A DNA stretch of 64,000 nt from Karstenula rhodostoma CBS 690.94. Its lineage: Eukaryota > Ascomycota > Dothideomycetes > Pleosporales > Didymosphaeriaceae. Under the pieces are notes generated by a model, which saw only the letters and a list, made by a program, of their open reading frames with translations, did no database searches and had not been told where the DNA came from. Made by a program: the position numbers and the translations under genes. This document shows positions 57,575-64,000 of the stretch, in pieces (the first letter of the stretch is position 1; every line of letters starts with the position of its first letter). The DNA lies in NCBI GenBank assembly GCA_010093485.1, contig MU001492.1, forward strand, positions 398,228 through 462,227, given 5' to 3'.

Positions 57575-58039
57575 GATTGTGTGTTTGTGTGTGGAAAGTA
57601 GAGAATTTGGTGGATGTGAAGATATGTAGTGAGGCGTTGGTGTGCGTAGAGTGAGTCGTGTGACGTTCTGCTGAAATTGAGCTTTTATGTAGCTCGAATT
57701 TGTGAGCGGGTACTAATGACGCAACCATGATGCGCATGGTGGGTCGGGGTGAAAGTGTAAAAGTGCGCCCGCATTTGCGCCGCAACACCACGCTATACAA
57801 TCGGGCACCAGGATGCCCAATAATTTCCCATTGCATGGACAAGTTTTGCGTGCGCGGCCGGCTAACTGTCGAAAATGTGTTTCCTTTGCGTTTCTCAACG
57901 TTGGACCCTGAAAATGTCGCCAGTCTCTATCCAACGTCTTAGGATTGTTTTGAGGCTTGAGCAAGGCTCATCCCGCACTTGGAATTAAACACGCTATCCA
58001 TACATCATTAAGAGCTATCTAACCATTCGGATGTTGAAA
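57575..58039. other. Intergenic region between the small charged protein gene and the P450 3' end
   Basis: 465 bp: promoter of the minus-strand small protein and terminator of the P450. No motif is assigned. Confidence 0.5.
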
Positions 58040-60084
58040 TCAATCGAATATGACGCTGAGACCCCTGCTCCCATACGGAAAAACACCAAACTCACTCTCG
58101 CGAAGCAAAGCAAAATCCGTCTCATCGCAATCCTTGAGCGCCACTTGCAAACTGTACGGCCCTCCTGGACGAAACAGTGTTCCAATGCAAATGTACAGTT
58201 CCGCAGAGGCGAGGCTAATGACGAAACGATACCATTAGCATCCATTCTTCATACCGAAAAGCATAAGAAAGCTCCTTACTTTTTGCCCGGGCAATCTCGC
58301 GAGCCCTTCCCCCAGGGCACGAAAGACCGATGCATGCGTGGATCGATGTCTCCCAGCCAGCGCTCTGGCCTGAAGGTGAAGGGGTCGGGGAAGACGTGTG
58401 GGTCGTAGTGCATGTTGTAGATGGCCATGGCGACAGATGTCTGCGGTTCGCGCCGGGGTTAGTGGTCTTGCCGCTGTTATACCTTTTGCGATGCGAAAGA
58501 GTACTCACATTCTTTGGGATGGCCCAGTCTCTGTAGTAAAGCTCCGTGTGCGGTGCTATACGCGCACTTCGTCGGAACTGGCAGTTCATTCTGGAGCACC
58601 CTCAGCACGCCTCCCACACCAACCTAGGGGGTGGATGGGAACCTACCGAAGCCCTTCCTTAACGCATGCCGCGAGGTACGGAACCTGCTCGAGGTCTACC
58701 CAGGTCGGCGACCTCTGCGGATAACAAGCCATGACTTCCGTCAAGCTCTCCTGCAAGCGTCTATGTATCTGCGCATCATTGAATACATGGAACGTGATAA
58801 ACGTAAGCGCAGAAGACGGGTTGATCGTCCCGCCGCCGAACACGCCGACAGCCTCTGCCGACAGCCTACCCGCCTGCTTCTCGAACGCGGGCAGGTCGCT
58901 CCTGAGGAGTGAGTGGAAGAAGGAAGCCTTCTGCGGGACGACCTCCTCGGCTAGTTCGGAGGTGATGGCGTCGACCTTGTCACGACCGAGCTGGGCAGGT
59001 TAGCATCGCGGCGGGAGTGTTGCCGAGGGAGGGTTGTGCGGACCACATCCCACATCTTAAACGCCGCTATCCGTGGGTACGCTCTCCGCATTAATCCCAT
59101 TGGGACCAGTTTGAGCAGCCTGTGGGGGTCAGCAAGGTTCTTCGTAAAACAAAACGCTGCTGCTAGGACATGCATACCTGCCCAGAAAGGGGAAGTTTCG
59201 GATCACCGGATTCACGAGCAAGATGCTGCGTATGATGTTATGCCTTCATGCAGTCAGCTCGAGAATGTAGTATCAATCTCCCACAACATGGATCAGGGCC
59301 AAGCGTCCGCAAACGTACCACTCAGGCGCAAAGTCTGCCTCTTCCAGCATCTGCGAGGACTCGCCCACCGTGAGCTCAACAGTAATATCACCCAAATACG
59401 CCGAATACGCTTGGTCCAGACGCACGAAGGAGCCTGTACCTCGCATACCACCCAATCTTCCATCGAGCAGTCTAGTCTTCTCACGAATAACCGCCTCAGC
59501 CTGTGTGATGCTCTGGCGGGATAAATATTTCTCCAAAGGTCTCCTCCGAAGCTGGTGCAGGTCGTGGTCGCTCGTAGTCGCGATGGTATCTACCCCAACA
59601 CATTACTCCCTGCGATGGATATCTATCCCACTTTTCCCCACTCACCTTCCAACCCAAACCCAAACCTCTGCACCGCCGAGTTGGTATGTCGGATGCCTGC
59701 GGGGACGTACAGCTTGGTGTAGTACTCTGTGTCGCTGATTGAGATCTCCCACGGCGAACAGCGTATGATAGGTCCTGCGCGAATGAATCAGCTTTAGCCA
59801 ACCACAGGTTTGAGGGAACTAGGCTAACCGTATTGTCTGTGCATGTCCAGCAGGATCTCGTGGAAGTTGTTGCTCGTGATGTCGACGAGGGTTTCGTACC
59901 ATGCTGTTGCAGCTACCAGCTTGGAGCCGGGGAAGTGCGCAAGGGGGGAGAAGTAGAGGCGGTGTGTGACTAGACAGGCACCGTAGATGAGGAGGATGGC
60001 ACTGAGGATTCCTATGGCCCAGAATACGAGAGTATTCATGGTGGCTGGTGTTAGGAGGGGTTGACTGAGCATAAGAGGATCCAT
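58040..60084 (-). CDS. Cytochrome P450 monooxygenase next to a terpene cyclase
   Basis: Nine exons are predicted: 60084-59829, 59774-59646, 59589-59319, 59225-59178, 59119-59047, 58990-58647, 58590-58509, 58440-58280 and 58214-58040, giving 512 aa with all phases consistent. An N-terminal membrane anchor (LVFWAIGILSAILLIYGACL) places it on the ER. Visible motifs: YFSPLAHFPGSKL (proline-rich hinge), WEISISDTEYY, the K-helix ExxR in VKEGLR, PERWLGDIDPR, and the haem loop FVPWGKGSRDCPGKN with the cysteine ligand. The I-helix reads GVFGGGTINPSSAL, lacking the usual acid-threonine pair. Reaction by family: NADPH- and O2-dependent oxidation. It is divergent from the terpene cyclase, so a terpenoid substrate is likely but inferred. 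The splice at 59318/59226 is the least sure. Confidence 0.88.
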
Positions 60085-60946
60085 GATGGGGAGGGGGGTC
60101 TGCAGATTGGTTCTCGAATCCTGTGCAGCGTCGAGGATGGTGAGGGACTGAACAAAAGACTGCGATAAACAGCTCACGATGATCGGTATGAGTTTTCCAA
60201 CGTGGAAAAACGGGGTATGAGGATGACCGAGGAATATAGCTCTATCCACTCTACTGAGAGTTGAGCTATTGACGCAGTTCGTACGTACCGAGGCAACCTT
60301 TTTCCTGCGTGGACGTATCTCATGCATGCACACATTGTATCACACCGATGACATCTAGGCTCATCCGACGCCTTGATGTAACGGCATGCAATGGATCACG
60401 GCGATGGTTCTGCTGCACATGATCGGTCTTTTGTGCACTGCTCGCTTTGTTCTGGGTTTGCTTCACGGGGATGTTCCGCGGGGACTGTGCCCCTATCACA
60501 CCCCGCACAGTAATACAGAGTGCACTTGAGAGTGACGAAATGAGTGTGGTACATGTTGGTAGCTGCACCTCGTTAGGGGAATCGGGATGTACGATGCGGC
60601 AATGTATCAACACATGTCAAGCCGGCAGTTATTCAGATACATACTGATTGGTAAAGCGACGAGAGCTGTGCCGTACATGAGCGGCATACAATTCGGATAA
60701 GAAAAGAACTTGGCCCAGAATGACTATTGAGAGACGCCTCAACACCACCTCAAGCTGTGCCGCATACCTACTTGCAATGCTTCCAAGCGAGCTTGACGCG
60801 GAACGTCACTACTATCGATGTCGAAGCGACAATTGCATTCATGTGCTCCGCTCCAACGCGAAGAGGAGACCCTGCACTACCACGTGAGAATACGCATAGC
60901 ATCCTCCAAGTATCCTCGCGAAATAAATCCCGCCCCTCGACCTTCC
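60085..60946. promoter_or_regulatory. Divergent promoter region of the P450 and terpene cyclase genes
   Basis: 862 bp between opposite start codons (60084 minus, 60947 plus). A shared bidirectional control region is suggested by the layout. An upstream in-frame ATG for the cyclase at 60818 exists but adds sequence unlike the family. No factor site is assigned. Confidence 0.5.
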
Positions 60947-62236
60947 ATGACCACCAGCCCTACTCCTCTTCCACCCACCCAAACCATGCAATACCGCCAC
61001 TCCCACCTCATCGACCCCTCCTCCTACCCCACCCAAGGCCTCTGCACCGGCATCCCCCTCCGCTGCCACCGCAACTCAGACATAGACGAACACGGCACCA
61101 TCCGCCTCCGCAGCGACTGGCAGACGCACGTCGGGCCCCTCCCACAGACAACCCACGGCGGCCTCGGCCCGCACTACAACTTCACCGCCGTGACGATCCC
61201 AGAGTGCCGCCCCGACCGCCTCGAGATCGTGGCGTACGCGATGGAATTCGCCTTCCTGCACGACGACCTCATCGACGCGGACGAGACTGGCAACGTACGT
61301 ATGGCCTTTGGGCAGGAGAAGAGCGCGTTTGCAGAGAGACTGACGTGCGCAGGGAGTCGCGCTCTACGAGGGCATCATGCGGGATATCGGGGTGAGGTCC
61401 CGGGGTGGGAATCCTGGGGGTAGCGTGACGGGCGAGGGGCGCCTTCTGCGCGGTATCATTGAAGAGATGGCGCGCATTGATGCGGGGAGAACGAGGGAGG
61501 TGCTGGGGTACTGGAAGCGCGGGGTCAGCCTGCCGCGGGATCGGACGCGCTTTGGGAGTTTCGAGGAATATCTTGATTTCAGACTCGTTGACTCGGGGGC
61601 TTTGTAAGGCTGTTCGTTCGTGCTTGTGGTCATGTACGCTGCTAATAGGGATTAAGTCTCTTGACGGGTTTGATGACTTTCGGGATGGCCCTGACCATCC
61701 CCCCGGAGGAAAAGGACGAATGCGTGAACCTCACCCGCTGCGTTTGGCTTGCGGCCTTCCTCACCAACGACGTGCAGTCGTGGGAGAAGGAGCGCGAGGA
61801 GTATAAGACGCTGATCGCGGCGAGCGATGGGGAGGATACGCCGCATATGGTGAATGGCGTTTGGGTACTCATGCAACAAGACGGCGTCGACGTAGAGGAA
61901 GCGATTAAGCGGGTGTTACAGAAAGTTAAAGGGTTTGTGGCGGATGTCGTCCGCACTGTCGAGGATGTGCGCAGCAGAGAAGACCTGTCGGAGGACTCGC
62001 GCTGCTTCGTGGAAGCCGCGCAGTATATGGTCAGTGGAAATCTCGTTTGGGGGATTGATAGTCCGCGATACCATGCAGATCGGACTTTGAATGCGCTCCA
62101 GGTGGCGAGGATGGAGAGTACTGTGTGTACTTGGCCACATCACGTCGCGCCCGTGATCAAGGATCCGAATCTCCTGCCCACTCCACTTGAAGACGGGGCA
62201 AGGGTTGGTGGAGGGGAATATGTTGAGTCCGTATAA
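60947..62236 (+). CDS. Class I terpene cyclase, stand-alone (cyclase half of bifunctional terpene synthase type)
   Basis: Exons 60947-61294, 61353-61603 and 61657-62236 encode 392 aa; introns are 58 and 53 bp. It matches the N-terminal cyclase domain of fungal bifunctional di-/sesterterpene synthases: GLCTGIPLRCHRN, YNFTAVTIPECRPDRLEIVA, the aspartate-rich EFAFLHDDLIDADE, the metal-binding NSE triad in LTNDVQSWEKE, and YMVSGNLVWGIDSPRYH. Family reaction: ionisation and cyclisation of a linear prenyl diphosphate with three Mg2+. Bifunctional relatives are ~700+ aa because a prenyltransferase follows; here there is none, so substrate must come from elsewhere. An alternative start is the ATG at 60986, which fits the family N-terminus as well. 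The frame continues open after the stop to 62398. Confidence 0.88.
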
Positions 62237-62398
62237 GGAGAGCTGGACATGTTGAGGTGTGCGTGCAGTACGGGGTACGCGTTTGAGGGGTTAGAGACGA
62301 TGCTTGCTGAGATTAGGAGGGTGGTCGGAGAGATCGAGAAGCCTTGTATGGCGAAGAATGCACTGGTTCAGAGGCCCTGCTTAGCAGTCTGGATGTAG
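62237..62398 (+). other. In-frame open tail after the terpene cyclase stop codon
   Basis: Directly after the TAA at 62234-62236 the same frame stays open for 53 codons. It encodes a charged helix (FEGLETMLAEIRRVVGEIEK) followed by MAKNALVQRP and a TAG. Pattern and ending resemble the C-terminus of geranylgeranyl-diphosphate synthase domains (acidic helix, then a KN-containing segment). This may be a relic of the lost prenyltransferase half; readthrough or an undetected intron around the TAA are alternatives. Confidence 0.35.
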
Positions 62399-63001
62399 AG
62401 GCCGTAGTCGTTCTCAAGAAGGCTCCAAGGTGTGCCTCGTTCGGAACATCCAGCGCCCTTCGTTGACGTCATAGGATGTTAGAAGATCCAGGAACCTTTG
62501 CCAGGAGAATGTACAACTCGATAGATACAAGAAATCATAGTCACTAAATCGATTCTTGCATCTCAAGGTTATGCAGTGCAAGAGGTACGGCAGTAGTCGC
62601 AGGCCATAGAAGGTGATTGGCAGCTAAAAGGTTCGCGTGACGTACGCCTTAACCGAGAATCAACTCTTGAGAATGTCACCCGGTCCACCTTCTACACCGC
62701 TCCCCACCATCCTACTGGACCGCAAGTCGACGGAAACCATGCACGGGGCCATGTGCGCCGCGCCGTCATGGATGTGGATGGAGAAGGGATGTGTTCTGAC
62801 TTCGTTTGCTACATAACTCGACCGTCGGGCGCCGAGTTTCGACGTGTGCATACGGTGCTTTGTGGTTGCGGTGACCTTGAGTCCCATTGAAAGACAGCTG
62901 CGTTTCTGTTCGATACCCTGCCTGTTTTGTTCTCTGTTTATTCCGTATTTGTAGATGCCTACCCTCCCCCCAACAACCTTCTCGTCGAACGCGCATTCAC
63001 A
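62399..63001. other. Intergenic region upstream of the glucoamylase gene
   Basis: About 600 bp: 3' flank of the cyclase locus and the glucoamylase promoter. No prenyltransferase motif (DDxxD-type) was seen on either strand here. Confidence 0.5.
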
Positions 63002-64000
63002 ATGAGGCTACGACTCTTTCCTAGCATATATTTCCTATGCTTTTCTGTTCCGTATTCTTTTGCATTCTCGATTCCATCAGTGCCGAGTTTCGCCGCCGCA
63101 AAGCACCTCCCACACAACCAGGAACCACTTCGAGAGGCATTTGACGGCTGGATAGACCGCGAAGAGAGGATCTCGCTGGACAGGTTGCTAGCAAATGTGA
63201 AGCCTGGAGGCGCGAATGTGCAAGGAAACAAGGACGTTGTGGATGGAACCGTGATAGCGAGCCCTAGCAAAGAAGCGCCAGATTACTGGTACCAATGTAC
63301 GAAATTGCGGACTTCCTTCATACTCCGCCAGATCAGCTAATTTCGGTAGGGGTCAGAGACGCAGCCATAACAACCAACACACTCGTAGATCTCTACGCTG
63401 ATTCCCCCTCCTCACAACTATCCTCATCCCTGCAAAACATCCTCACCGCATATGCCCGCCTACAAGCCGACCTCCAACGCACCCCCAACCCCTCCGGCAC
63501 CTTCAACGACCTCCAAGGCCTCGGCGAACCCAAATTCTACGTCAACGGTTCCGCCTTCACAGACTCCTGGGGCCGGCCCCAACGCGACGGCCCAGCTCTC
63601 CGCGCTATCACCCTCATGCGCTATCTCCGTGCCTACAATGCCTCACATCCCACCCTCTGGAGTAGTGCCTCCCCAGGCCCCGAATCTTTCTATAGTATGC
63701 TCTATACGGCTGAATTCCCCGCACGAAGCATCATCAAAGCAGATCTCGAGTACGTCTCTCACTTCTGGAACCACACGTCCTTCGATCTCTGGGAGGAAGT
63801 CGACGGGATGCATTTCTTTACCGCGATGATACAATTGCGTGCGTTGAGGGAGGGGACGCACGTCGCAAGGGCGTTTGGGGATGAAGGGGCGGCGCGGTGG
63901 TATAGTGAGCAGGCGGGGTATCTCGAGCGGTTCGTACGACGGTTTTGGAACAAGGACAAAGGACGATTGGTAGCCACGCTGTGGAGCCGACGAAGTGGGT
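63002..64000 (+). CDS. Glucoamylase (GH15), 3' end cut by the window
   Basis: Exons 63002-63296 and 63350 to beyond 64000 encode at least 315 residues; a full enzyme is normally 470-640 aa. A signal peptide (LFPSIYFLCFSVPYSFAF) and short propeptide precede the (alpha/alpha)6 catalytic domain: SLDRLLANVKPGG, VVDGTVIASPSKEAPDYWYQ then WVRDAA (joined across the 53 bp intron), GLGEPKFYVNGSAF, SWGRPQRDGPALRA, and DLWEEVDGMHFFTAM with the general-acid glutamate. Family reaction: release of glucose from non-reducing ends of starch and maltodextrins, secreted. Whether a C-terminal starch-binding domain follows cannot be seen. It is probably independent of the terpene locus. Confidence 0.93.

Noticed and set aside
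1..64000. CRISPR arrays, insertion sequences and bacterial operons.
   Set aside because: None seen; gene structure with spliceosomal introns throughout shows a eukaryotic nuclear genome.

Overview
The window is nuclear DNA from a filamentous ascomycete (Pezizomycotina; the gene content would suit a Dothideomycete, but that class is an inference). The evidence is many short GT-AG introns of 47-106 bp, usually with a CTRAY-like branch site, a HET-domain protein, secreted S9/S10 peptidases and fungal-type carbohydrate enzymes, genes on both strands with small gaps, and no operons. All exon boundaries given here were placed by reading-frame continuity and expected family sequence, not by transcripts.

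Layout. 0.7-6.5 kb: a nutrient-scavenging pair, secreted dipeptidyl peptidase V followed by a PTR2-type peptide transporter. 6.9-12.3 kb: an accessory stretch with a secreted cysteine-rich protein, a ~296 bp AT-rich element with terminal inverted repeats, a MARVEL membrane protein and a decayed zinc-cluster regulator. 13.4-19 kb: a GT31-like type II membrane glycosyltransferase, a long non-coding gap and an MFS sugar transporter. 19.3-22.1 kb: a truncated FAD-oxidoreductase relic beside a HET-domain gene. 23.1-41.3 kb: a hypothetical gene, the cytoplasmic dynein heavy chain (4348 aa, one 12.3 kb exon) and a ClC chloride channel/exchanger, all on the minus strand. 42-57.6 kb: a dense block with serine carboxypeptidase, a DUF4038/GH140-like hydrolase, a Dpb3-like histone-fold protein, a macro-domain protein, the Rieske subunit, BCP1, GMP synthase, epoxide hydrolase, an SDR and a small charged protein. 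58-64 kb: a cytochrome P450 and a class I terpene cyclase sharing one divergent 0.86 kb promoter region, then the start of a GH15 glucoamylase cut off by the window edge.

The most interesting part is the right end. The terpene cyclase matches the N-terminal cyclase half of fungal bifunctional terpene synthases (DDxxD-type HDDLID and NDVQSWEKE motifs) but has no prenyltransferase half. After its stop codon the same frame stays open for 53 more codons whose composition resembles the last helices of a prenyl-diphosphate synthase, suggesting a bifunctional ancestor that lost its second domain. With the divergent P450, and perhaps the nearby SDR and epoxide hydrolase, it looks like a minimal terpenoid locus. 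Two other genes (zinc-cluster regulator, FAD oxidoreductase) are broken at T homopolymers, so the accessory parts of this window are decaying or carry assembly errors.
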